Both the position numbers and the translations under genes were made by a program. The notes beneath the pieces are model-generated. The model saw only the letters and a list, made by a program, of their open reading frames with translations. It did no database searches and was not told where the DNA came from. DNA of 64,000 nt. Origin: Chloroflexota bacterium (lineage in GTDB: Bacteria > Chloroflexota > Dehalococcoidia > Bin125). Every line of letters starts with the position of its first letter. The first letter of the stretch is position 1. The stretch covers positions 62,001 to 126,000 of the forward strand of contig VXQZ01000014.1 of assembly GCA_009838735.1 (NCBI GenBank), read 5' to 3'. Shown piece after piece: positions 52,330-61,504 of the stretch.

Positions 52330-53111
52330 GCGCCGCCGGTCACGTCGATCGTGACGCCGGTGACGAAGTCGGCGTGGGACGAGGCGAGGAAGCAGACCAC
52401 GTTGGCCTGGTCGATTGGTTCGGCGATCCGGCGCAGCGGGGTTCCCGCGAGCACCTGTTGGCGCTGCTCGGCGGAGCGATCCTGCCAATGTCGGCGGATG
52501 CGGTTGGTCAGGGTCGCCGACGGGGCGATCGCATTCACATTGATCCCGGACGGCCCGAGCTCCAGCGCCAGCTTGGTCGTCATGGCGATGATCCCACCCT
52601 TGGCCGCCGAGTAGGCGCTGGAACTGGTTGCGCTCTTGCCGCGCCCGGCGATCGAGGCGAAGTTGACGATCTTGCCGCTGCCCTGTCGCTTCATATGCGG
52701 AACCACCGCGTTGCAGAAGAGGAATGTGCCACTGAGGTTGAAGTCGAGCACCTGTTGCCATTCCTCCATGGTCAGCTCGTCAACGGTCGCACCTGCGTTG
52801 GCGATGATCGTCGAGCCGCCGACGCCGTTGATCAGGATGTCGATCCGACCGTACCGATCGACCACATCGGTGACGACCGCGTCAACATCCTCCTGCTTCA
52901 ATGAGTTAGCGCAGTAGGCGAGGTGCTCGCCGCCTCCGGCCTCGGCGAGCGCTGCCATGGCGCCGTCGAGCAATTCCTGGTTGATGTCGACGGCGGCGAC
53001 GGTGCCGCCCTCGGCGGCGATGATCTCGGCGCTGGCGCGGCAGATCCCGTCGGCGGCGCCGGAGATCAGCGCGATCTTGCCCCGGAAACGTGCGAATGAT
53101 TGATCGGGCAT
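52326..53111 (-). CDS. Short-chain dehydrogenase/reductase
   Basis: A 261-residue SDR; the ATG at 53111 has GGAGG seven bases upstream. Cofactor loop ISGAADGICRASAEII (Ala replacing the first motif Gly), NGVGGSTII, active-site ASIAGRGKSATSSSAYSAAKGG, and NAIAPSATLTNR. FabG-like, acting on a beta-hydroxy acyl or secondary alcohol. Lies next to an enoyl-CoA hydratase on the same strand (42 bases apart), so the pair could serve one beta-oxidation-like route. Confidence 0.93.
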   Translation of the reverse strand: MPDQSFARFRGKIALISGAADGICRASAEIIAAEGGTVAAVDINQELLDGAMAALAEAGGGEHLAYCANSLKQEDVDAVVTDVVDRYGRIDILINGVGGSTIIANAGATVDELTMEEWQQVLDFNLSGTFLFCNAVVPHMKRQGSGKIVNFASIAGRGKSATSSSAYSAAKGGIIAMTTKLALELGPSGINVNAIAPSATLTNRIRRHWQDRSAEQRQQVLAGTPLRRIAEPIDQANVVCFLASSHADFVTGVTIDVTGGA

Positions 53112-53152
53112 TGCAATTCCTCCAGTGGACATCGATCGAATGGCCTTGAGTG

Positions 53153-54010
53153 CTAGCGGCCCGCGAAGTCCGGTTCGCGGCGCTCGCGCAGCGCGGCGCG
53201 CGCCTCTTCGGCGTCCTCCGACGTGGCCAGTATCGGCGATGCGTTGGAGGTCAACACTGAGGTGGTCTCCAGGGTGCTGTCCATGGCGGCGCGGATGACG
53301 CGCTTGTTGATCCAGGTGACGAGAGGCGGATTGCGCATGATCCGCGCGCACAGCGCGCGGACCTCGTCTTCCAACTCGTCCGACGGCACGATTCGATTGA
53401 GTACGCCCCACTCAGCCGCAGTCGGACCGTCGAGATGGCCGGTGAATGAGAATTCCAGCGCGCGGCCAAGCCCGGCCAGTCGGGTCAGGTGGTAAGCGCC
53501 GCCGTTCTCAATGATCTGGCCGACCTGTTGATATGCGATAAAGCGAGTCTTCTCGCTGCCGTAGCGGATGTCGCACTGCAAGGCCATGTCCATGCCGAAG
53601 CCGGCCGCGACCCCATTGACCATCGCGACCGTCGGTTTGCGTACGTAGGAGATATCTCGCATCAGCTTGGTCAGGCCGCAATAGAACCGTTGCCGGGTCG
53701 CGTCGAGGCCGCCGGCCTCGTAGGGCGCGTTGCCGAGATAGTTGTCGTTCGGCTCGAAGTCCCCCAGATCGGAGCCGCGCACGTCGGCGCCGGCGCAGAA
53801 TCCCCGACCGACGCCGGTCAAGACGATCACCTTGACGTCGGGATCATCGTCTCCGGCGCGCATGTACTCGCCGACCTTGGCCAGCGTGCCGGTCCGCTCT
53901 GCGCCGCCGATGGCGGCGTTGAGCTTTTCGGGGCGGTTGAACTTGATCCAGAGGATTCCGTTGTCCTCCTTCTCGAACAGCAGGTAGGGGACCAGCTCGA
54001 GCTGCTGCAT
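53153..54010 (-). CDS. Enoyl-CoA hydratase/isomerase family protein
   Basis: A 285-residue crotonase-fold protein; the ATG at 54010 has AAGGAGG upstream. FNRPEKLNAAIGGAE, then GVGRGFCAGADVRGSDLGD (oxyanion-hole loop) and AMVNGVAAGFGMDMALQCD are present. At the usual ExG catalytic site it reads QVGQIIENGGAY, so the Glu positions of classical hydratases are not both kept. A CoA isomerase, lyase or hydratase with altered chemistry is possible. Upstream of and possibly co-transcribed with the SDR. Confidence 0.92.
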   Translation of the reverse strand: MQQLELVPYLLFEKEDNGILWIKFNRPEKLNAAIGGAERTGTLAKVGEYMRAGDDDPDVKVIVLTGVGRGFCAGADVRGSDLGDFEPNDNYLGNAPYEAGGLDATRQRFYCGLTKLMRDISYVRKPTVAMVNGVAAGFGMDMALQCDIRYGSEKTRFIAYQQVGQIIENGGAYHLTRLAGLGRALEFSFTGHLDGPTAAEWGVLNRIVPSDELEDEVRALCARIMRNPPLVTWINKRVIRAAMDSTLETTSVLTSNASPILATSEDAEEARAALRERREPDFAGR

Positions 54011-54119
54011 CGGATCCTCCTTCGGATGGGCGTCAACGTCTTGCGCTGGTGGTAGTGGACTCGCGACGAGACTAGCGCCCCGCAGAGGAGGAATGAGGAG
54101 GAGTCGGCAGAGTGTCTTG

Positions 54120-55466
54120 CTAGTCGAGCACCGCGACCGATGCGCCGCGGCCTTCGAGCGCTTCCCGCATTCGCCGTCGTTCGACCGCTTCGACACGTTT
54201 GGGGAACCGGACGAACAGGGCCAACGGGGCCAAGCAAACGACGACCATGCCCAGGTAGAGCAAGGCGTCCTCAACTGCCACGCCCTCGGCACGGAGCAGG
54301 AATCCGGCCGCGACCGCCCCGGCGTTACCGCCCGCACCCACGATCCCGGCAACGGCGCCCAATGCCTTCTTGTTGATGAACGGAACCACGCCGAAGGTCG
54401 CGCCCTCGGTCATCTGCACACAGATGCTGAACACGATCAGCATCGGAATGGCGAGGATCAGCACGTCCATCCGCGAGAAGGCGATCAGCGCAATGCCTTC
54501 GAGCAGCAGCACGCTACCCATGAACAGCGTGCGTCCGCGCAGCCCGGCACGGATGCCGAATCTGTCGGAGAGGATGCCGCCCGTCGTGCGAGCGAAGATG
54601 TTCATCAGACCGAACAGCGAGGCGATGACCCCGGCGAGGACGATGTCGAGCCCGAAGTTGTCCTGAAAGTAGAGCGCGGCCATGCCATTGATCGTGAGCT
54701 CGATCCCGAAGCAGCCGCCGTAGATGACGAAGAGCAACCAGACCCGCGGATCGCGTGCGGCCTTGGCGAATGCGCCCGGCTCTGTTTGCCTGGTCACCTT
54801 GCCCTGGGCGCGCAGATCCTTGAAGTCGCCCTCCGGGGCGTCCTGGGTGAATCGGTAGTAGACGATGCCCATCAGGAACAGCGCGACGCCGGGAATCGCC
54901 ATCGCGACCCGCCAGCCCAGCTCTTCGTTGGCGACAAAGAAGAGCACGCCGGTCATCACCAGCGGCATCACGAGCTGGGTGACGCCCCCGCCGAGGTTGC
55001 CCCAGCCCGCCGTCGTCGCGTTGGCGGTGCCGACCACGTTTGGCGCGAACATCACCGACGTGTGGTACTGAGTGATCACGAACGACGCGCCGATCACGCC
55101 AATCAGGAGGCGAAAGATGACGAAGGTCTCGAAGTTCTGGGAGAGGCCGATCAGCATGACCGGGAACGAGCCGAGGATCAGCAGTCCGGTGTAGGTGCGA
55201 CGCGGTCCAACCCGGTCCAGGACCCAACCGATAGCGATTCGAGCGAAGATCGTAATGAAGACCGAGGCAATCAGCGAGGTGAAGACCTGGGACTTGGTCA
55301 GGTCCAGATCCTGACGGACCTCACCCAGAAGTGGAGCGATCCCGAACCAGCCAAAGAAACAGAGGAAAAATGCCAGCCAGGTGAGATGGAAGGTGCGCAT
55401 GTGCGGCGAGGCGAAGCTCCTGAGCGTGATCGAGGTCGCCTTGCCGGCCAACTCATTCTGGTTCAC
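54120..55466 (-). CDS. narK: Nitrate/nitrite transporter NarK-type
   Basis: A 448-residue MFS protein. A GTG start with GGAGG 6 bases upstream is chosen over a longer frame. About 12 membrane segments and the nitrate-signature loops AGWGNLGGGVTQ and GAGGNAGAVAAG of the NNP family. The upstream genes encode nitrate and nitrite reductases on the same strand, fixing the substrate as nitrate (import) or nitrite. There are 165 bases between this gene and narB. Confidence 0.92.
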   Translation of the reverse strand: MNQNELAGKATSITLRSFASPHMRTFHLTWLAFFLCFFGWFGIAPLLGEVRQDLDLTKSQVFTSLIASVFITIFARIAIGWVLDRVGPRRTYTGLLILGSFPVMLIGLSQNFETFVIFRLLIGVIGASFVITQYHTSVMFAPNVVGTANATTAGWGNLGGGVTQLVMPLVMTGVLFFVANEELGWRVAMAIPGVALFLMGIVYYRFTQDAPEGDFKDLRAQGKVTRQTEPGAFAKAARDPRVWLLFVIYGGCFGIELTINGMAALYFQDNFGLDIVLAGVIASLFGLMNIFARTTGGILSDRFGIRAGLRGRTLFMGSVLLLEGIALIAFSRMDVLILAIPMLIVFSICVQMTEGATFGVVPFINKKALGAVAGIVGAGGNAGAVAAGFLLRAEGVAVEDALLYLGMVVVCLAPLALFVRFPKRVEAVERRRMREALEGRGASVAVLD

Positions 55467-55631
55467 GGTGCACCTCCGCCGTCGCTCACTCAATCCAACA
55501 CCGACGACGCTACGGAGGACCAGTTACACGTTGATTGCGGCATGTTTCGGCGGAATGACACGGACGTTGCCGCTGCATGTCGGAGCGGCGGTGATGTCAA
55601 CTGGGCGACGCGAAATGAATCCGCTGTCTGA

Positions 55632-57782
55632 TCAATCGACGCCGACGGGCTCCACTCGTACCGCCGCGAACTTGAGCTCGGGCTGCTTCGAGCGGAGATC
55701 GATTGCCTCGCCGGCGGACGTGTTGGAGGGGCCATCGTCTGACCACAATGCACCCCAGTGGAACGGAGCGAAGACCGAGCCAGCCCGGATCGTCTCACTG
55801 ACCCTCGCAGTCGACTGGAACGCCCCTCGTCGAGAGATAATCCGAACGCGGTCGCGATCGCCGATTCCCAGGCCCATCGCGTCGGAAGAGTTGATTTCCA
55901 CGAACGGCTGCTTCTCTGATCTGAGCAGCTTGGTCGATCGCCCTGTGCGCGTCATCGTGTGCCATTGATCCTTGACGCGGCCAGTGATCAGGGCAAAGGG
56001 ATAGTCGTCGTTGACTGCATCCGCGGGCGGGATCCAGCGTGGCACCTGCATCTGCGCACGACCGTCGGGAGTCTGGAACTGTCCGTCCTCAAACAACCGG
56101 CGGCCGTCCCTCGGCGGCCCCGAACGTGCAGTGGAGGGATACGGCCACTGAATGCCGGCGCGGTGCTGGGCCAGCAACGGATACGAGATACCGGTGATAT
56201 CCATGTCGCGCCCGCGCGAGAGTTCGCGGTACTCGTGGAAGATCTCTTCCAGACCGTCGTACTGGAACGCGTCGCCGAAGCCCAGGGCCTCAGCCATTCG
56301 GCAGATGATCTGCCAGTCCGGAAGTGCCTCACCCGGAGGCGGCGAGACCTGTTCGAGCAGACAGATGCGGCGCTCGGAGTTGGTCATCGTCCCGCCGCGC
56401 TCGGACCATTGCGCGGCCGGCAGGAGGATGTCGGCGATCCGGGTGGTCTCGGTCGGTTGATAGGCGTCCTGGACGATGACGGTCTCCGCCCGCTCGAACG
56501 CGGCGCGGACCCGGTCGCTGTTCGGCAATGAGGCGACCGGATTGGTCGCCGCGACCCAGACCACCTTGACTTCGCCCCGCTCCAGCCGCTCGACCATCTC
56601 AATCGCGGTGACGCCCGGTCGGTCGGAGATGCTTCCCGGAGGAATGCCCCAGGCCTGCTCGACCTCGGCGCGGTGTGTCGGGTTGGCGACCAGCCGGTGA
56701 CCCGGCAACGTCGTCGCGAGACCACCCTGCTCGCGTCCGCCCATTGCGTTCGGTTGACCGGTGAGCGACATGGGGCCGGCGCCCGGCTTGCCGATGTTGC
56801 CGGTCGCCAGCGAGAGATTGATCAGCGCGAGATTCTTGTCGACGCCCGATGTCGACTGGTTCGCGCCCATCGTCCAGAAGGTCAGCATCGGCCCGTTGTC
56901 GGCGATGATCCGCGCCGTGTTCAGGATGTCGACGGCGTTTAGTCCGGTAACTTCCACCGCTCGCTCCGCCGACCAGCCCGCCAGAGACTCCTCGACCTGC
57001 TCCCAGCCGGAAGTGTGATTGCGGAGATATGTGTGGTCGAGTCCACCTGCAAGCCGGACTTCAAACAGCAGCGATTGAAGCAGCGCGACATCCGTCCCTG
57101 GTCGGAGGGCGAGGTGAAGGTCGGCAATCTCCGTAGTCCTGGTCGCCCTCGGGTCGACCACGATCACCTCGACGCGGTCTTTGGCCGCCCGTTTCCTCGC
57201 CCTGATCCGCTCGAACAGGATCGGGTGACAGGCCTCCATGTTGGCGCCGACGATCAAGAACGTGTTCGCCTGTTCGATGTCGGCATAGCCGGCAGGCGGT
57301 GCGTCGGATCCAAACGTCATGTTGTACGCGGTCACGGCCGAGGCCATGCAGAGTCTCGAGTTGGTGTCCTGGTTGTTGGTTCCGATGTAGCCTTTGGCCA
57401 GTTTGCCGAAGAGGTAGTAGTCCTCGGTCACCAGCTGCCCCGAGCCGTACAACATGACGCTGTCCGGCCCGTGCTGATCGACGGCGCGACGAATGGCGCC
57501 GGCGGCCCGCTCGATCCCCTCGTCCCATGATGTTCGGCGCGGCTCGCTCCCCTTCACGTCCCGCACCTGCGGATGCAGCAACCGGGCTTCCTCGACGAAG
57601 ATGTCGGGCAGCAATGCCGCCTTGGCGCAGAGCTTGCCTTGATTGACCGGGTGATCCTCATCGCCCCGAACAGCCGAGACGACGCCGTTCCGCGTCTGCA
57701 CTTTCAGGCCGCAGCCGACGCCGCAATAGCAGCAGATGGAGCGCTTCCATCCATCTCGACGAAGCAACGAGGGACGACCCAT
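55632..57782 (-). CDS. narB: Assimilatory nitrate reductase, catalytic subunit
   Basis: A 716-residue molybdopterin oxidoreductase with an N-terminal [4Fe-4S] site (Cys17, Cys20, Cys24 and Cys52 in CCYCGVGC and KLCAKA), the Mo-MGD domains (NNQDTNSRLCMASAV with a Cys as likely Mo ligand, then TFWTMGANQSTSGV), and GMSLTGQPNAMGGREQGG-type sequence. It reduces nitrate to nitrite in the cytoplasm using ferredoxin or NAD(P)H-derived electrons. Only one subunit is present, as in cyanobacterial NarB. Starts 7 bases after nirA. Confidence 0.95.
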   Translation of the reverse strand: MGRPSLLRRDGWKRSICCYCGVGCGLKVQTRNGVVSAVRGDEDHPVNQGKLCAKAALLPDIFVEEARLLHPQVRDVKGSEPRRTSWDEGIERAAGAIRRAVDQHGPDSVMLYGSGQLVTEDYYLFGKLAKGYIGTNNQDTNSRLCMASAVTAYNMTFGSDAPPAGYADIEQANTFLIVGANMEACHPILFERIRARKRAAKDRVEVIVVDPRATRTTEIADLHLALRPGTDVALLQSLLFEVRLAGGLDHTYLRNHTSGWEQVEESLAGWSAERAVEVTGLNAVDILNTARIIADNGPMLTFWTMGANQSTSGVDKNLALINLSLATGNIGKPGAGPMSLTGQPNAMGGREQGGLATTLPGHRLVANPTHRAEVEQAWGIPPGSISDRPGVTAIEMVERLERGEVKVVWVAATNPVASLPNSDRVRAAFERAETVIVQDAYQPTETTRIADILLPAAQWSERGGTMTNSERRICLLEQVSPPPGEALPDWQIICRMAEALGFGDAFQYDGLEEIFHEYRELSRGRDMDITGISYPLLAQHRAGIQWPYPSTARSGPPRDGRRLFEDGQFQTPDGRAQMQVPRWIPPADAVNDDYPFALITGRVKDQWHTMTRTGRSTKLLRSEKQPFVEINSSDAMGLGIGDRDRVRIISRRGAFQSTARVSETIRAGSVFAPFHWGALWSDDGPSNTSAGEAIDLRSKQPELKFAAVRVEPVGVD

Positions 57783-57789
57783 TCGACGC

Positions 57790-59328
57790 TCAATCCGCGA
57801 GCGCCGACTCGCGTCGGCTGATCAGCGCGTCACTGCCTCGGACGGCGCGAATCTGCTCGGCGACCGCCTCGGGTAAGTCCACGGTTGGCACTGCCGGCGC
57901 AGCTACATCTGCCAGCCGGGGATCATCGCCCAGCCGGCCACCTGTGAAGATGTCGGCGACGTTGATGATCTGACCATCGACTCGTTTGCGACCGCCCAGC
58001 AACCCGACCTCGCCAGCCCGATGCTGCCCGCAAGCGTGGGGACAGGCCGACATCTGGATGCGCACCGGCTCAGCGTCGGGCGCGATCTCGTAGCGTTCTT
58101 CCAGTGCTGCTGCCAGCTTGCTCGCCTCGCCCTTGCTGTCGATCAGGGCAAACGCGCAGAAGTCGTTACCTGTGCAACTGACCATCGCCCGAATGAACGC
58201 CGAAGGCGTCGGCGAGTAGGTCTGCAGCGGCGGCTCCTGCAACAGCGAGTCGATCCGATCGCTCGGCACATTGGGAATCAGAATGTTCTGCTGGACCGTC
58301 AGTCGTAGCTCCGCAGTGCCGTACTCCCTGGCCAACCGACCGAACTCGATCAGCGCGTCACCCGTGATTCGCCCAACGGGGACCAGGCATCCGACAGTAC
58401 GCCGGTCCGGATCTCGTTGATTGGTGAGACCGATATGGTCTCCGCCGTGTCGGGACGTAAGCGATTCACCGGCCTGCGCAAGCGACCGGCCATACTGCGC
58501 CTCGACGGCGTCTCGGAAACGCTCCATGCCCCATTCGCGCAGCAGCCACTTGAGACGCGACTGCTTGCGCTTTGCCCGCAGCCCGTGGTCGCGATAGACC
58601 TCGAGAATGCTGACGGCCAGCTCCACGGCGTCGTCGACGCCGACGAACACATCCAGCGGGCGAGCGTATTCAGGCGTCATCCCGCCGAGCGCGCCGCCGA
58701 CGAGCACGTTGAAGCCGATCCCACCGTCGCGCTGGGCCGGCACGAAGGACAGGTCGTGAACCTGGGCGTGGCCGCAATCCTCTCGGCAGCCGGTGACGGA
58801 AAGATTGAACTTGCGCGGCAGATTCGAGAATCGTTTGCTGCCGATGATCGCCTGCTGCATCCGAGTCGCCAGGACGCGGGTGTCGATCACTTCGTCTTCG
58901 GTCAGTCCCGAGAGCGGACAGCTGACCACGTTGCGGACGTTGTCCATGCCCGATTGCTGAGTCGTGAGCCCTGCGGCCGAGAGACGCTGCAGCACCCAGG
59001 GCGCGTCGGCGATCGTGATCCAGCGCAACTGGATGTTCATCCGCGATGTAATGTCGGCCTGGCCGCGTCCGACCGCGTTGGAGATTTCACCTATCGCGGT
59101 GATCTGCTCGGCGTTGAGCACGCCGCCCGGGATCCGCATGCGCAGCATGAAATGGCCCGGTGTGCGCTTGCGATGGAAAAGCCCGTACCACTTCAGACGC
59201 TCGAAGTCCTCCGCCGGAATCTGCGGATCCTCGCCCGCCGCGGCCAGGGCCGCGTAGCGATGCAGGTCGGGTAGGACATCAAGGCCGTCCTTCGCGGACT
59301 TGAGCACTTCGATCTTGTTGACCGGCAT
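57790..59328 (-). CDS. nirA: Ferredoxin-nitrite reductase NirA
   Basis: A 512-residue siroheme enzyme; the ATG has AGGAGCGG upstream. Two sulfite/nitrite-reductase half-domains are seen, with FHRKRTPGHFMLRMRIPGG, then NIQLRWIT, VRNVVSCPLSGL, and NLSVTGCREDCGHAQVHDL in the first half. The [4Fe-4S]-siroheme ligands are in the second half: VSCTGNDFC and QMSACPHACGQH. It reduces nitrite to ammonia. First gene of the nirA-narB-narK operon. Confidence 0.95.
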   Translation of the reverse strand: MPVNKIEVLKSAKDGLDVLPDLHRYAALAAAGEDPQIPAEDFERLKWYGLFHRKRTPGHFMLRMRIPGGVLNAEQITAIGEISNAVGRGQADITSRMNIQLRWITIADAPWVLQRLSAAGLTTQQSGMDNVRNVVSCPLSGLTEDEVIDTRVLATRMQQAIIGSKRFSNLPRKFNLSVTGCREDCGHAQVHDLSFVPAQRDGGIGFNVLVGGALGGMTPEYARPLDVFVGVDDAVELAVSILEVYRDHGLRAKRKQSRLKWLLREWGMERFRDAVEAQYGRSLAQAGESLTSRHGGDHIGLTNQRDPDRRTVGCLVPVGRITGDALIEFGRLAREYGTAELRLTVQQNILIPNVPSDRIDSLLQEPPLQTYSPTPSAFIRAMVSCTGNDFCAFALIDSKGEASKLAAALEERYEIAPDAEPVRIQMSACPHACGQHRAGEVGLLGGRKRVDGQIINVADIFTGGRLGDDPRLADVAAPAVPTVDLPEAVAEQIRAVRGSDALISRRESALAD

Positions 59329-59444
59329 GGCCCCGCTCCTGTTTCAGCCACCGTATGAGCGACCGATTGCAGGCAGGTTGCCTTCAATGAACAGCATATG
59401 AACGCTGACCCGGCCTGTGTCGGCCGTGGCTGAGGGAGACGAAC

Positions 59445-60338
59445 CTAGCGAAGGTTGCGCAACCGCGGATCGAGCGCGTCGCGCAGCCAGTCGCCCATCA
59501 GGTTGCCGGTCAGCGAGATGATCAGCAGGGTCAATCCGGGCAGCCAGATTGGCCACCAGGCGACGTTCATCGTGTCGCGTCCCTCGGTGATCATCCTGCC
59601 CCAGGACGACGTTCCCGGTGGCACGCCGACGCTGAGGAAGCTCAGCGCGGCCTCGGCCAGAACCACCAGCGCGACCTCCAGGGTCATCACGATCACGATG
59701 GTGTTGAGCACGTTGGGCAAGAGATGCTTGCGCATGATCCACCAGGGGGCGGCGCCGACCGATCGCGAGGCGGTGACAAAGTCACGCTCGCGCAACGAGA
59801 GCACATCGGCGCGCACCAATCGGGAATAGGAGGGCCAAGTCCAGAACAACAGGATGACGATCACATTGGTCAAGCTGGGACCCACGAGGCTGGCCATGAG
59901 CACTGCGAAGAGGATCGCCGGCAGCGCCAGCTGCAGGTCGACCACGCGCATCAGGATCTGCCCGGTCATACCGCCGACCCAGCCGGAGACCAATCCGATC
60001 AAGGTGCCGAACAACGCTGCGCCCGGGACGACGATCCCAACGACGATCAACGAGACCCGCGCCCCATGCAGCAAGCGGCTGTAGATGTCGCGCCCGAGCT
60101 CGTCGGTGCCCAGCGGATGTGCCCAGGTGCCGCCGTCAAAGACTGGGGGCGACAGGCGCGCGCCGAGATCGATGAACTCGGGATCGTGCGTCTGGAGCAA
60201 CTCGGCGAACACTCCCGCAATGATCACGACCAGGGCGATCAGAGCCGGAATCGACAACCCGATGTATCGCCGCCAGCGAATCCGTCGACGCCGCATGCCC
60301 GGCTGGAACTCGACCGCGTCCGCGGCTCCGGCTGCCAT
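59445..60338 (-). CDS. DppC-like ABC permease
   Basis: A 297-residue permease: HPLGTDELGRDIYSRLLHG, EAA loop ASRSVGAAPWWIMRKHLLPNVLN, and AALSFLSVGVPPGTSSWG. The gene overlaps the DppB-like stop by one base. Second member of the transporter with the binding protein at 61505-63493; no ATPase genes are adjacent. Confidence 0.95.
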   Translation of the reverse strand: MAAGAADAVEFQPGMRRRRIRWRRYIGLSIPALIALVVIIAGVFAELLQTHDPEFIDLGARLSPPVFDGGTWAHPLGTDELGRDIYSRLLHGARVSLIVVGIVVPGAALFGTLIGLVSGWVGGMTGQILMRVVDLQLALPAILFAVLMASLVGPSLTNVIVILLFWTWPSYSRLVRADVLSLRERDFVTASRSVGAAPWWIMRKHLLPNVLNTIVIVMTLEVALVVLAEAALSFLSVGVPPGTSSWGRMITEGRDTMNVAWWPIWLPGLTLLIISLTGNLMGDWLRDALDPRLRNLR

Positions 60339-61276
60339 CAGGCCGCCCCAGTCCGAATCCGCGGGTCGATGAAGCGGTACGAGACATCCACGAAGAGATT
60401 GACCAGCGCAATCGACGCGGCCAGCACAATGATCGCCGCCTGCACCATGGGGAAGTCGTTCTTGAGGATCGAGTCAATGATCAAACGCCCGACGCCTGGC
60501 CAGGCGAAGACCATCTCGATGATCACCGTGCCGCCGATCAGTCGACCAAGCGAAAGACCGAGCATCGTCACGACCGGTAGCAGCGCATGACGCACACCGT
60601 GACGCCAGATCACGGTGCGTTCGCTGAGACCCTTGGCCCTCGCCGTGCGGACGAAATCGGTGTCCATCACCTCGATCATCCCCGAGCGAGTCAACCGCAT
60701 GATCGCGACCAGCTCGAACAGACCCAACGCGATCGCGGGCAGGATCAGCGATCGAAAGCCTTCCTTGGCGCCGCCGGTCGGGAACCAGCCGAGCTGGACG
60801 GAGAAGAAGAAAATCATCATCAACCCGAGCCAGAAGCTCGGCGTGGCCTGGCCGATCACGGCGACAAACCGCGCCAACCAATCGACCGAGGATCCGCGTC
60901 TGAGCGCGGCGATGATCCCTAATGGCACCGCCAGTGCGAGCGCAAAGACCACGCCCGCCACGCCCAGCTTGACGGTGTTGAGCGCTCGATCACCGATTGC
61001 GTCCAGCGTCGACGTGCCGCCGCCGCGCCAGGAAGTTCCGAAATCGCCCTGTGCGAGGTCGAGCAGGAAGTTGCCGTACTGCACGTGGAGGGCGTCGTTG
61101 AGGCCCAACAGCTCGCGGAATCGCGCTTTATCCTCCGTTGTCGTCGTCAACGGCGGCAGCATGGTCTCTTCGGGATTGCCGACGGTGCGCGAGACGAAGA
61201 AGACGATGGTCACGACCAAGAGCGTCACGAAGACGGCCTGGACGAACCGGATGATGAGGTAGCTCCAGAACTGCAT
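60338..61276 (-). CDS. DppB-like ABC permease
   Basis: A 312-residue permease. N-terminal FVTLLVVTIVFFVSRTVGNPEE, a long outer loop, and EAA loop RTARAKGLSERTVIWRHGVRHALLP. Followed directly by the DppC-like gene. It is separated from its binding-protein gene by 228 bases that contain a palindromic repeat. Confidence 0.95.
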   Translation of the reverse strand: MQFWSYLIIRFVQAVFVTLLVVTIVFFVSRTVGNPEETMLPPLTTTTEDKARFRELLGLNDALHVQYGNFLLDLAQGDFGTSWRGGGTSTLDAIGDRALNTVKLGVAGVVFALALAVPLGIIAALRRGSSVDWLARFVAVIGQATPSFWLGLMMIFFFSVQLGWFPTGGAKEGFRSLILPAIALGLFELVAIMRLTRSGMIEVMDTDFVRTARAKGLSERTVIWRHGVRHALLPVVTMLGLSLGRLIGGTVIIEMVFAWPGVGRLIIDSILKNDFPMVQAAIIVLAASIALVNLFVDVSYRFIDPRIRTGAA

Positions 61277-61319
61277 GCTCAGTCAGCCGCCCCAAAACTC
61301 GTCATTGCCGCGCTGCGCA

Positions 61320-61484
61320 GCAGCCTGCCCCGCACTTGCCTGCCCCTGGCTCGAACAGGGGATGCGGGGCGATCTCGCCGGTGCTGAACCGACATCCGTG
61401 CTCGACTCGGCGTGATACCCGCAGCCCGCCCCGCGCTTGCCCGCCCCTGGCTCGAACTGGGGATGCAGGGGCGAGCGCGGGTAT
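61320..61484. repeat. Two copies of a GC-rich palindromic intergenic repeat
   Basis: Two units 101 bases apart (61320-61369 and 61421-61470) match at 45 of 50 positions. Each contains an inner inverted repeat CCCCTG-gctcgaa-CAGGGG (one mismatch in the second unit) nested in an outer CCCCGCA/TGCGGGG-like stem. The second unit is also flanked by ATACCCGC and GCGGGTAT (61415-61422 and 61477-61484), making a 70-base palindrome. It lies between a binding-protein gene and its permease genes. Confidence 0.8.
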
Positions 61485-61504
61485 GACGAATCGAATCACA
61501 CGCC

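Noticed and set aside
51142-52761. 539-codon open frame on the minus strand
   Set aside because: Lies across the LLM monooxygenase (plus) and the end of the SDR gene; no motif, only GC-driven openness.
54093-55631. 512-codon open frame on the plus strand
   Set aside because: Antisense shadow of narK.
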